A stretch of 64,000 nt of DNA. Origin: Prorocentrum cordatum. Its lineage: Eukaryota; Sar; Dinophyceae; Prorocentrales; Prorocentraceae. The position numbers were made by a program, and so were the translations under genes. Of this stretch, positions 31,415 to 39,964 are shown in pieces. The notes below the pieces were generated by a model. It did not search any database, was not told the DNA's origin, and was given only the letters and a program-made list of their open reading frames with translations. Where the stretch lies: contig CAUYUJ010001336.1 in NCBI GenBank assembly GCA_963575745.1, positions 868,431 to 932,430 on the forward strand, given 5' to 3'. Every line of letters begins with the position of its first letter. The stretch's first letter is position 1.

Positions 31415-31704
31415 CACGCTCGAGATGCAGCACCGCGGCTCCGCACGAAGGACAGCTGCGCCCGAGCTTGCTCCTCAAGCAACGGGACCGCCTCCTTCAC
31501 CACGACTGTCGGTCCAGCCTCGGACGCCGAGCGCCGTTCGACGGTCGGGAACCCCCACACGGCACCGAGCACGTACGCGGCGACGACCAGCAGCGTCAAC
31601 ACCGTCACCCCGCCGGCCACTGCCAGCGGCGACGGCGTCTCACAGACGCAAGTGGTCGCCGGCACAGCGGGGCAATGCAGGACTGGGGCGCAGGCTGGGC
31701 ACGG
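31414..31704 (-). CDS. Small Cys-rich, single-pass membrane ORF of the DIRS-like element
   Basis: About 96 residues between a stop at 31707-31705 and TGA at 31416-31414. A Cys/Pro-rich N-terminus (CPACAPVLHCPAVP, then CVCE) precedes a hydrophobic segment, PLAVAGGVTVLTLLVVAAYV, and a polar tail. No ATG precedes the hydrophobic segment, so initiation is either non-AUG or upstream by splicing. Its TGA overlaps the next ORF's ATG as TGATG. Function unknown; it could anchor the element's particle or RNA to a membrane. I recall similar openings in other dinoflagellate retroelements, which a search should confirm. Confidence 0.55.
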   Translation of the reverse strand, partial: PCPACAPVLHCPAVPATTCVCETPSPLAVAGGVTVLTLLVVAAYVLGAVWGFPTVERRSASEAGPTVVVKEAVPLLEEQARAQLSFVRSRGAASRA

Positions 31705-31709
31705 CTAAC

Positions 31710-31870
31710 CCGCACCCCACAATGCCGCCCCGGTGCTGACCCCGCGCGCGAGCTCGAGGATCGTGGCGCGGGCTACTTGCATAGCCGAAAAAACTTGAGC
31801 GATCGTGTCAATGGAACGATGGCGATAGGACGGCGGTGCTCCAACACCGCCGACAACATTCCCGAGCAAG
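31710..31870. other. Probable 5' leader of the DIRS-like element
   Basis: Non-coding sequence between the first ORF and the GAT-type microsatellite. Short complementary words (GGCGGTG / CACCGCC near 31831-31848) could pair, but no terminal repeat is identified. Confidence 0.35.
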
Positions 31871-31874
31871 CACA

Positions 31875-32061
31875 TCCATGATGTTGATTCTGATTATGAC
31901 CCTGATTATGATTATGATTATGATTATGATTGCGACGAGGAGGACAGAGGCGAGGAAGGGGAGTACGGAGAAGGGGAAGCAGGACGAGGAGAAGGAGGCG
32001 AGGGACGCGGGGACAGTTTCTTCAAAGAGAGGACCCAACACCACGGGACGGTTGGGGAATA
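31875..32061 (+). repeat. GATTAT tract, purine tract and dispersed repeat copy 2
   Basis: GATTATGATTATGATT at 31890-31930 and a GAGGAAGGGG-type purine tract lead into 32007-32061, the partner of 22606-22652. The three parts come in the same order at both loci. Confidence 0.8.
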
Positions 32062-32188
32062 AAATGCGACGGGAGGTTTCTGGCCGTTTTTTGGGCCTCC
32101 AGGGGGGCCTTCGCCTGGCCCACAAGGGCTTGGGGTGCTAAATTTGGCCCTCGAGAAGGGGTCGGAACACCTGGGGACCCGTACTGAA

Positions 32189-32351
32189 TTAGAGCGTGAA
32201 TTACCTCCCCCGCTTTCGCTTCCAGGCAAAACCAAGCCATACCACGCGCCTCCTCGTCAAGCGGCCTGACCAGTACAGGCCGGAATTTGGCATCGTTTGG
32301 TATCTCTTGGAAGCGAGGGTGGTCAAAAGCGAGGTAGGTTTGTTTTCCCCC
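32189..32351 (+). mobile_element. 163-bp MITE-like element, copy 1
   Basis: Nearly identical (about 95% by eye) to the reverse complement of 41626-41786. Subterminal inverted words are CCTCCCCCGCTTTCG on the left and CAAAAGCGAGGTAGG on the right. An 8-bp direct repeat GTACTGAA flanks it (32181-32188 and 32352-32359). No coding capacity. Confidence 0.75.
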
Positions 32352-32359
32352 GTACTGAA

Positions 32360-33360
32360 AGAATCAGCACATCGCATGTCGACGCCTGGAGGTGATGCTA
32401 GGAGGCAGCCTCTGGGAGGTCTTCGTGAGAACGAGAAACAGCGATCAAGCCTGATCAAGAGGCCATTGAGCCAGATTGGCCCAAGTTAGCCCCAGAATGG
32501 AACTGGATGGAGCGTGAAGGTACCGTCTGTTTGCTGACCACGGGTATACCAACGCCGATGCCGAAGTCTAACTTGCGGGAATTGCACCCTGAGTGGTGGA
32601 TGGAGGTTTTGGGAGCGGAAGGCCGTGCTCTTCCTTTGGGCACCTGCTGCTGTGGTGGGGGGGGATCTTGGACCCTGAGACCCGACGCTGCGAAAAATTG
32701 CAGCATCGCGAAAGTTCACGGCTGCATGCCTGGACCCCATCCTTCTGGGCGTTTGTCGAGCTGATCGATCTGTGCTTGTCCCGGGGCCTAACACTGAGAA
32801 GCATTCGGGTCCCAACGGGACAGTTCAGATCCTGACAAATCGGTTCAGATCCTAATGGGTCTGAACACGGGAACAGCGAAACTTCTTTACGCGTCCAAGC
32901 GCTCGAAGCGCTTCGTAGACGCCTCCTCGAAGGCGCTTCCTCGGCTTCGTGCAGGATTCCTGTTGGTTCCCCTTCGGCTTCCTGAAAAATCCTTGGGATT
33001 GTTGCGGCAACCTGAAAGATTCTAGACGATTCGTGAACGATATCAAAAGATTCCGGACATGTCCTGAAGGCTGCCTGAAGGATGTCGGTGGAATTCCTAA
33101 GGACTCCTGAGGATTCCTCAAAGATTCCTGAGGGATTCTTGAAGGAATCCTGGGGATCAGGGGGTCCTGAAGTACTCGTGATGATTCCTGACGTATTCGG
33201 CTTCTCTGTGTTGTACTTATGTTGCGCAGTCGTTGTAATATGGTGCGTCGATACCCGTTGCCCTAGCCAACTCAACCTGCCAACCCAACCAGCCAGCCAG
33301 CCAACCAGCCCAACAGCCACCCAACCATCCCGTCACCCAGCCACCCAGACAACTACTCTC
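32360..33360. other. Unassigned region with degenerate GATTCCTGA repeats
   Basis: 32381-32500 is related to 23690-23810. From about 32940 to 33180 there are loose 15-bp words such as GATTCCTGAGGATTCCT, related to the 34600-35830 array. CCAACCAGCCAGCCAACCAG near 33280 is a small tetranucleotide tract. No gene recognised. Confidence 0.5.
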
Positions 33361-33361
33361 A

Positions 33362-33475
33362 GGTCGGGAATGTCCCCCCTACAGGCAGACTGTGGACGGC
33401 AGATTCGCAATACCCTAAACATGCACCAGTAAGGCGCAAGCATGATAATAACTATTCCTCCTGCAGAGGGACAGG
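33362..33475 (+). mobile_element. Weak TTARGTCGGG-family element (copy a)
   Basis: AGGTCGGGAATGTCCCCCCT on the left and AGAGGGACAGGTCCGA on the right are inverted relatives of the termini at 36867, 38454 and 48119. The internal sequence is not clearly homologous and no good 8-bp duplication is seen. Confidence 0.4.
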
Positions 33476-33484
33476 TCCGATGCA

Positions 33485-34370
33485 AAACTGCCCTGCCATC
33501 CAACCCGCCAGTCATCCCAGCTGTCCGCCCCGTCCCCCCGCAGACCCGCTCACTCCCGCCGCCTGCCCTCCGTCACCGCCCAAACGGGGGGACAGACATT
33601 TTTTACCAGCGAAAGCAGTCGGCGGTGGACAAGCCACCCTTGAGCAAGCCTCCCTCTCGTAAGAACGGCCTAGGACCGAAATCGACGGACCTGGACCCGC
33701 AGAACTGACGGCCGCGACGCCCTCTGTCGAACCGCAAACGGCCAATTCGCTAATCGATGTGTCAGGGTAGGAGGTCTATCAACCTCCGAAACAAACAAAA
33801 GAACAACTCCTGGGGCCCGGCGGGACGTCAATGAGAAAGCATGTTGCTCTGTACCGTGGGGGGCACAGCTTCACACCGCGGTGCATGTCCGCCCGGGGCG
33901 GTTTTGGGCGTCAAATGCGATACTGCCGTCACATTATTTATCTTCACCACACCTCCTTCCTCAACGGAAAGGCGCACATCCTCGAAACTGTCGCCACGTT
34001 TGAAGTCCCGCGCGGGGCTTCTTAGAGGGCCCCCCAAGAACGGTCTGGGGAAGCCAAATCGCATAGCAAGGCGGGTGGCCACTCCTTGGAGAGGTCTCTG
34101 TCGGGTGGCACTCGACAGCCAAGCAGGATTTACTGCAATGTGCAACTGGCTATCTAGATGGAGCGAAAGGGGGATGGGGGAGGAGCAGGGTGCATTTGTT
34201 CAGCACTTAGGCAGCAGGCTGATGTTAGGATTCCTGGGAACGCTACTTTGCTCTCGCCGATGGCGTTTGGCTTAAGCCATATTCGCCTCCAGGAAGCATA
34301 TTGTCAGAAGAGGATACGCAACCTGAACTACGACATCGCGCCAAACAACTGGATATGCGTCCTGACATGA
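33485..34370. other. Unassigned region with one weak reading frame
   Basis: On the minus strand, 34020-33828 reads GDSFEDVRLSVEEGGVVKI, then NNVTAVSHLTPKT, and stops at 33828. The composition is protein-like and it could be a terminal exon, but no domain or firm acceptor supports it. The rest is unassigned. Confidence 0.3.
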
Positions 34371-34560
34371 CCCCGAGATGGCCACAACAGTACCCAATGT
34401 GACCCCCCCCCACATGTGACCTCGATATGGGCCGAATATGTTCCCAACTTACCCCAATATGACCTGCAGACGACCTCACTATGGGTCCACGATGGCCCCA
34501 CGATGGTCCAAACACGACCCCAACGTGACCCCACAATGACCCAACTATGGCCCCATGACG
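34370..34560 (+). repeat. Degenerate ATGACCCC / ACGATGG repeat
   Basis: Loose 12-17 bp words such as CCACGATGGTCC, ACGACCCCAACGTGACCCC and CAATATGACC. Confidence 0.6.
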
Positions 34561-34599
34561 GTGATGGTGATTTGCATCGCTGTCCCAAGCTTCTTTTTT

Positions 34600-35830
34600 G
34601 TAGTTTCTCTGGGGGATCCTGGGGGATCCGTGAGAACCCTGAAGCATCGCCGGCAGCCCCGAGGAATCGCAAGGGTTCCTGAAGAACCCTGAACAATCCA
34701 AAAGAGTGGTGTGGGCCCTTGACAAATCCACAAGGACCCTGAGGAACCCTCAGGAACCATGAGAACTCCTGAAGACGCCTGAAGAATTGTCAAAGAGTCA
34801 GAAGGGTCTGTCAGATCCTGAGGAACCCTGAGGAGCGCTGATGAACCCTGAAGGATACCGAGGAACGCTGCGGAGAACTGAAGAATTTGGCGGGCACCTG
34901 CGGAACCAGGGGGGCTCCCAATACATCTTGAGAAATTCTGTGGGGTCCCGAAGAGTCCTCAGGGACCCTGGGGATGCCGTGAGGGATCCTCAAGAATCCT
35001 GAAGAACCGCGGAGAAACTTCAAATGTCCAGAAGAACCCACAAGAATCACGTGGGATCTCTATGAATCCGGAGGCAGCTTGAGGAATGCTGATGAACCCT
35101 GAGGGACCCTGCAGAATCCTGAAGAATCTGGATGCACCCTGAAGGGTCTACAGGAATCTCGAACACTCCTGCGGAATGCGGACGGATCCCCAGGAGTCCC
35201 GAAGAACCCTGAGGAAGCTGGAGGAATCCAAATTGATCCAAGAGAATCCTAAGGAATCCGGGCGAACCCTCAAGAATCCATTGGAATCCTGAAAAGCCTT
35301 GAGGCATTTTGATGAGTCCGGATGGAACCTGATGGATCCATAGAGATCCAAATGACTCCTGAGGGACCGTGGGGGACCCTGAGGAGGCCCAGGGAACCCT
35401 GCTGACGAACCCTGAGGAGTCTTGAGGAACTCAAAGGGAACCTGAGGAGTCGTGCGGAATCCTGAAGAAGTCTGAAGATGTGCTTTCTACTTGTAAATAA
35501 AAAAGAGCCCGAAAGGGTCCTGAGCGACCCTGAGGAATCCTGAGGAGTCTTGACAACTCTGGAGGAACAATGAAAACCCAAATGCAAGGAATCCGAGGAA
35601 ACCTTGAGGATCTCGAAAGAAGAAAACATCGGAAATCCTGGGGTATGCTCAAAGATCTTTGGGAATCCTGAGGAACCCTGAGGGACCGTGAAGAACCCGT
35701 AGGGGCCCTGAAGTATCCTGAGGTATCTAGAACAATCCGTGGCAATCCTCACGAATCTGGAAGAATCTGCGGAATCCTGAGGGGATCCGGAGGAATACAA
35801 AGCAACCCCAAGGATTGAACGGAATCCCCA
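34600..35830 (+). repeat. 15-bp minisatellite (CCTGAGGAATCCTGA family)
   Basis: More than 1.2 kb of variants of CCTGAGGAACCCTGAGGAAT, usually in 15-bp steps. On the minus strand this gives five-residue periodic frames (SSGFLRIPQ-type) that I reject as coding. Confidence 0.9.
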
Positions 35831-36594
35831 AAAATAACCCATCGGGAGCAGAAGTCCCACCTATGGGGTTGATGGGGTTGTTGGTTGCCGGGGGCGGGGG
35901 GTCTGGGCCACATGGTCCCGTCCCAACCAACCAACAAGAAGGCAACAATAAGATCACCAACACGAAGAGCAATCCGCACCGCGTAACCCCACTTCAGCTG
36001 CTCACCCCGTGTCAGTGCAATACTGTTTGGCCAGATTAATTACTCTGATAAGCCACACCTGCTTCGTCTTCTACTGCCTCATTTTTTGGAAGCACGCGGC
36101 ACCACACGCCCGCATGATTTCTGAGAAGCATTTGGATTATATTGCATGTAGAAGACCCACCTGCGCGAAGTAAATTTAAATGTACTTGCGACCCGCACGC
36201 CGTTCAACTTATGTACACGAGCTGAGTCGGACGCACACGCGGCCAAAACCTGCTGGCACCGACAAACAAATATGGCAGGCTCTCTCTCTCCTGGCATGCG
36301 AAAATCAACAATGAGGCACCAACGGCCGATGAACATGCAACGTAGCCCGTGGGATATCCATGATCCTTCCAATAGGTACGTAATAGCTGGCTGTGCTGGC
36401 GCCCCTTCCCCGAGATCCGAGGATGCGAAAGAACGCGCCAAATCGAACAACAATCACGACTGGAGCCCCGGACCCCACCGTCCTGCCAACTTCGTCGAGC
36501 TGGATCGATCTGCGATGGCCCCGGGGCCCGAACCCGGGCGAAAACGCCTGCACCGCCTGGACGTCGGGGTTGGGCAGAAGTGCCGGGCCCGGCT
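35830..36594. other. Unassigned, possibly downstream of the 36594-37191 gene
   Basis: Lower GC. The segment 36455-36550 is a copy of the dispersed repeat at 39970-40110 and 40465-40625. No gene accepted. Confidence 0.5.
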
Positions 36595-37191
36595 CACCCC
36601 AGGGCGTCGGCGATCGCCCGACGTGCCTTGCCGTACCTGTCCATGTGGCGCAAAATGCTTTCGTGCAGCTCGGTGTGGCTCCTCCCCCCGCTCCAGACCG
36701 TGTAGCCCGCCCGGAGCATCAGCATCTCCGCCGCGCGGTTGGCGATCTCGACGGGCCCCTCGAACGCCTCGTCGAACCGGCCCGTGCCCCACACCTCCTT
36801 GAGCCCGAAGGCGATCGCCGCGAGGATGGTCATGAGGTCGTCGTCCCCGGAAGCACGGGCCTGCTTTTAAGTCGGGCCCGTACCCCTACGTACAGGGGGA
36901 TTTTGGATGAAAATAAAAAAAACATCCCAAATATACCCCCAAATAGTCACAAAATAATCAAAAAATTGTCCCCCGACTATTTTCGAACTATTTTTGAATT
37001 TCCTCCCGTAGAGGGACAGACCCGACTTAAGCCTGCTTGTAGATGGCGCCCACCGCCTCCCCGATGCGCTGGTGCACCGCCTGCTCCGTCCACTCGTCGT
37101 CGAGGTAGGCGCTTATGGCCAGGTTCAGCCACCCGGGGTCGTCGTACTGCATGGGAGGGAGGATCCGCAGCAGTGTCCTTTTCTCGGCCCA
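36594..37191 (-). CDS. Unknown protein, last two exons around an introner
   Basis: The upstream exon 37191-37033 (53 codons) follows an acceptor TCAAGCCAG and reads WAEKRTLLRILPPMQYDDPG ... GEAVGAIYKQ. The intron 37032-36861 is GC-AG. The last exon 36860-36594 encodes 88 residues, ARASGDDDLMTILAAIAFGL ... GKARRAIADALG, then TGA. The join AAG CAG | GCC CGT is in phase 0 and removes the in-frame stops present in the intron, which is strong support. The predicted part is mostly helical with acidic N-terminal and basic C-terminal segments. I recognise no family. Upstream exons and the start codon are not found, so the gene is partial. Confidence 0.65.
36867..37030 (-). mobile_element. Introner (TTAAGTCGGG family, copy b)
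   Basis: 164 bp with perfect 10-bp termini TTAAGTCGGG / CCCGACTTAA extending imperfectly to about 25 bp, and an internal GTCCCCCGACTATTTTCGAA word. A perfect 8-bp duplication (GCCTGCTT on the plus strand) lies at 36859-36866 and 37031-37038. With the duplications it forms the GC-AG intron 37032-36861: on the coding strand each AAGCAGGC copy supplies AG|GC, one as donor and one as acceptor. Confidence 0.85.
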
Positions 37192-37239
37192 CTGGCTTGA
37201 CGCGGCGGTCCAAGATGCCACAGATGTGGCTCCAAGATT

Positions 37240-38445
37240 GCTTCAGAGGCCCCCCAGAGGCCACAGGGGCAACCCTTCCGGGCCTCTTTTCCTGAGGCCA
37301 GGGGCTTCCAAGACGAGCCAAGCGAGCGAGGCGCCCTGACACATCGCCGCGCGGCGCCCTGGGGCTGCGAGGCATGTATTTTCAGGCGCCGACGCGCTGC
37401 TTCGACACGTCAGCCCCCGGTGCCCAGATGTGCTCGCGGCGGAAGAACATCACGACGGCACAACTTCGTCCGTATTCGGCCTCCGGGAGCCCTTGCCAAG
37501 CCTGGACCGTCACAAAACAAACCACTCGGGAGGAAAACCCGGCGCCAGAGAGAGCGTCGGGACTGCCGGGGGGCCCTCAGTGAAAAAGTCAAGACAACGG
37601 ATGGCGTGCACTGCCCCCCCGCCCCCTCCCCCCCTTCCCCTCTGCTCTGCCCCGCCCCTCTGCCTCCTGGGCTGGCGCGTTGGCGGATATGCGCCGCAGC
37701 GCAGCTGGATAAGTCCAACAGCCTGCCCGCTGCCACGGCACGTCCCGCACCTCTTGCCGTGAAAGGGACGAGAGGGGCCCTGAGGAAGATGAGTAATTTG
37801 TTGACGGGTGTATTGGGGTACGGCGTAAAGAAACTGTAGATACGTTTGGGCCGTCCTTATGGACGTCTTCGTTGGCCGAAGAACCAGGTCCGGAATGCTC
37901 TGGACTGGGACAATCTTTGTTCCATCCCGAGTCGTCTTCTGACGGCCTCGACAAGGCGACGATGGGCAACAAACGTCCAGGACCCAGACTCGACGATCGG
38001 ATTTTCGCAATCCGCGGCCCCAAAGGCCCCGACCGCTCCACTGGGGCTTGAGGGCCCTGGGGCCTGGAAGCGACCCCTAGAGGGCGACATCGATGGAGAA
38101 CTCCCGTTGAACGAATCATGCCGTCGGACAGCTGGACCCATCGATCTCCCCTATGGCGGCAGACCGCCCGCCGCCGCGGCCCCAGACATGCGACGACTTG
38201 GTATTTTCAACATGGGGTCTTCCGGAAGCTCCGACCCTTTCCCCGTGACAAATGTTTCACCTCGAGGCGTTTTTTGACTGCACCAGGGCCCGGCGAGGGC
38301 CCCCGGAGGCCGAACACAGCCTCAAACCTTCCGTCGCGCTTTCTTGACAGAAATCCCAGGTCTTGATTTTGGTTGATAAAAGGTCACCCGCAGTCCCGAC
38401 CCTCTCCCTGGGGCCGGTTTTTCATCCCGAGCCTTTGTTTGACGG
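37240..38445. other. Unassigned region with dispersed 'CATCCCGAGTCGT' repeats
   Basis: CCATCCCGAGTCGTCTTCTGACGGCC near 37921 and CATCCCGAGCCTTTGTTTGACGG near 38424 are members of a family also seen at about 39545, 42270 and 59910. No gene recognised. Confidence 0.5.
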
Positions 38446-38453
38446 TCCCAGAG

Positions 38454-38782
38454 TTAGGTCGGGCATGTCTCTATACAGGCGAACCTTGGGCGAAAAATTA
38501 AACATACTAGAAAAATACCGGAACATGGTCAAAAATAGTACAGTCGGGCCGCTGAAAGAAGGAACGCTAAATAAGGAACGAAGCCCCTCCTTGGCCCTGT
38601 AAGCGCCTCCGTGCCTCAGGAGGGCAAGAGGAACAGCACTGGAGGAACCTAAGGAACATCGAGCCCCTTCCAAACCCAAACTGTTCCTTACTTCAGCGTC
38701 TTGACTGTGAAAACAGTCGTCCCCAGACAATTCTTCGACTATCTTTGAATACTCCCCCTGTCGAGGAACAGGCCCGACTTCA
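38454..38782 (+). mobile_element. TTARGTCGGG-family element (copy c) with nested insert
   Basis: Termini TTAGGTCGGGCATGTC and ACAGGCCCGACTTCA. A perfect 8-bp duplication TCCCAGAG lies at 38446-38453 and 38783-38790. The internal AAAATT...ACAATTCTTCGACTATCTTTGAA sequence is homologous to copy b. The extra length comes from a nested element at 38540-38708. Whether it is spliced is unknown, since no coding exons are seen beside it. Confidence 0.8.
38540..38708 (+). mobile_element. Nested 169-bp MITE inside copy c
   Basis: Inverted termini ACAGTCGGGCCGCTGAAAGA and, from the right end, ACAGTCAAGACGCTGAAGTA, followed by AGGAAC on both. The flanks AAAATAGT and AAAACAGT look like an 8-bp duplication with one change. 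It interrupts the element at 38454-38782, so it is the younger insertion. Confidence 0.65.
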
Positions 38783-38924
38783 TCCCAGAGGCCGGCGGGC
38801 ACCCCCCGAGGCAGCAACCGGCCACGAGCAACCTCCACACACGCTGGAGGTCCGGGGCGCTCCACGGCGCGAGCATACGTCCGGGGCCTGTCCCGCCAAG
38901 AAGGCCTCTCGGATGGGGTCCGAG

Positions 38925-39273
38925 CAGATGGGGTCGGAGGATCTCGCCGCATCGCCGATACATCGGCGATGCATCGCCGAAGCATCGGCGATGTATCCAA
39001 GGAGCGCGGAGCGCGAATAACTTCGCGCACACGCGCCGCCCCCCCCCCCCAAGGGAGAAAAGGAGGACGAGGAGGAGGGGGAGAAGGAACGAGGACCGCG
39101 AAGCGCGGAGCGCGAATAACTTCGCGCCCTCGTGGGATCCCTTGTGCATCGGCCGTGCACTGACGGCGTCGGCGATGCATCGGCGACGTCGGCGTGGAGA
39201 AAAGCCACATCGAGCCGCGTCGCGGAGGCATTGCCGATGCATCGGCGACGCGGCGAAATCCTCTGACCCCATC
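38925..39273 (+). mobile_element. Foldback element with 42-bp inverted ends
   Basis: The left end 38925-38966 (AGATGGGGTCGGAGGATCTC, then GCCGCATCGCCGATACATCGGC) matches the reverse complement of 39232-39273 with about four changes. Inside are palindromic GCATCGGCGATGCATCGCCG words and a direct repeat AGCGCGGAGCGCGAATAACT near 39002 and 39100. No coding capacity. Confidence 0.7.
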
Positions 39274-39279
39274 TACAGT

Positions 39280-39680
39280 AGGAGCTAGACCACAAGAGAC
39301 CTTCCACAAGAAACCTAACCCTGAGACCCCAGGACGTCCATTGATTTTTGGTGTGGGAGCGTCGAGCTCTTCACATCGCAAAACCCTCGACACCCAAGAG
39401 ACCCAGGGCCCCCTGGAGGCAAACTGGGTGTTTCTTGGCATGGGTTTCCGCTGTACTCCGACCCCATCCCCAGACCTCCGACGTCGTGATTTTTTCGCAA
39501 TGTCCCCCCCCCGAGGTCTGGACCCCTTCCCGGAGACCGGCTTTTCATCCCGAGTCGTATTCTGACGGCCCCGAGGCCTGGGACGGACCCCCGAAGCCGA
39601 GAATAGCGAAAAACCCTCCCGTCGCGATTTCTTCGCAACTCGAGGCGGTCGAAAAACCTCTAGGAAGCCTTAGACCCTCG
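39280..39680 (+). repeat. Dispersed 'CATCCCGAGTCGT' repeat region
   Basis: CGACGTCGTGATTTTTTCGC, then CCGGCTTTTCATCCCGAGTC, GTATTCTGACGGCCCCGAGG and CGAGAATAGCGAAAAACCCT. Related copies lie at about 37910, 38200-38440, 42270-42320 and 59870-59990. Confidence 0.6.
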
Positions 39681-39688
39681 TGCACCAC

Positions 39689-39879
39689 CTCGCCGCTCGC
39701 TGGTGGCCGGGCCGCTGCGGCCAGGCGCCGCCCCGCGCCCCGCCCGCGAACGGGCGCGCGCCTGGCCCAGCGGCGGGCCACAGCAGCAGCGGCGGCAGCG
39801 CCAGCAGCCAGGCGGCCGGGCGCGCCAGCGGCGGCGCGCGGCGGCCCCGCGCGGCCTCGGGCTTCGCCGAGAGCGCCAT
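39689..39879 (-). CDS. Possible first exon with a signal-like leader
   Basis: ATG at 39879 opens MALSAKPEAARGRRAPPLAR, then PAAWLLALPPLLLWPAAGP, and runs to a donor-like GGCGAG|GTGGTG at 39689/39688. A basic start plus a hydrophobic core resembles a secretory or plastid-targeting leader. No downstream exon was identified and the DNA is very GC-rich, so chance is a real alternative. Confidence 0.3.
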
Positions 39880-39964
39880 GGCACCAGGCCCAGGGGAGGA
39901 CAAGGTACCCGTGCCACTGCCCCTCCTCCCGCTTCCCCCTCTCGGGCCTTCTGGGCTGCCCCTC

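Larger units (their letters stand above)
26080..31710 (-). mobile_element. Tyrosine-recombinase (DIRS-like) retroelement, partly decayed
   Basis: A minus-strand retroelement of about 5.6 kb. In transcription order: a small membrane-anchored ORF (31704-31414), a gag-like ORF (31414-30120), a second short ORF (30123-29791), RT-RNase H (29770 to about 27890), a tyrosine recombinase remnant (about 27783-26840) and a methyltransferase-like remnant (about 26790-26130). RT plus tyrosine recombinase defines the DIRS order; a methyltransferase domain is also known in some DIRS elements, though in another order. The first two junctions are stop/start overlaps. The 5' half is nearly intact and the 3' half has several frameshifts and stops. 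Exact termini and terminal repeats are not determined. GAT-type microsatellites flank both sides (25800-26010 and about 31880-31930). Confidence 0.8.

Noticed and set aside
34600-35860. Periodic SSGFLRIPQ-type ORFs
   Set aside because: Frames through a 15-bp minisatellite.
36079-36453. 124-residue minus-strand ORF
   Set aside because: Probably downstream non-coding sequence of the 36594-37191 gene; no domain, and codon use unlike the exons.
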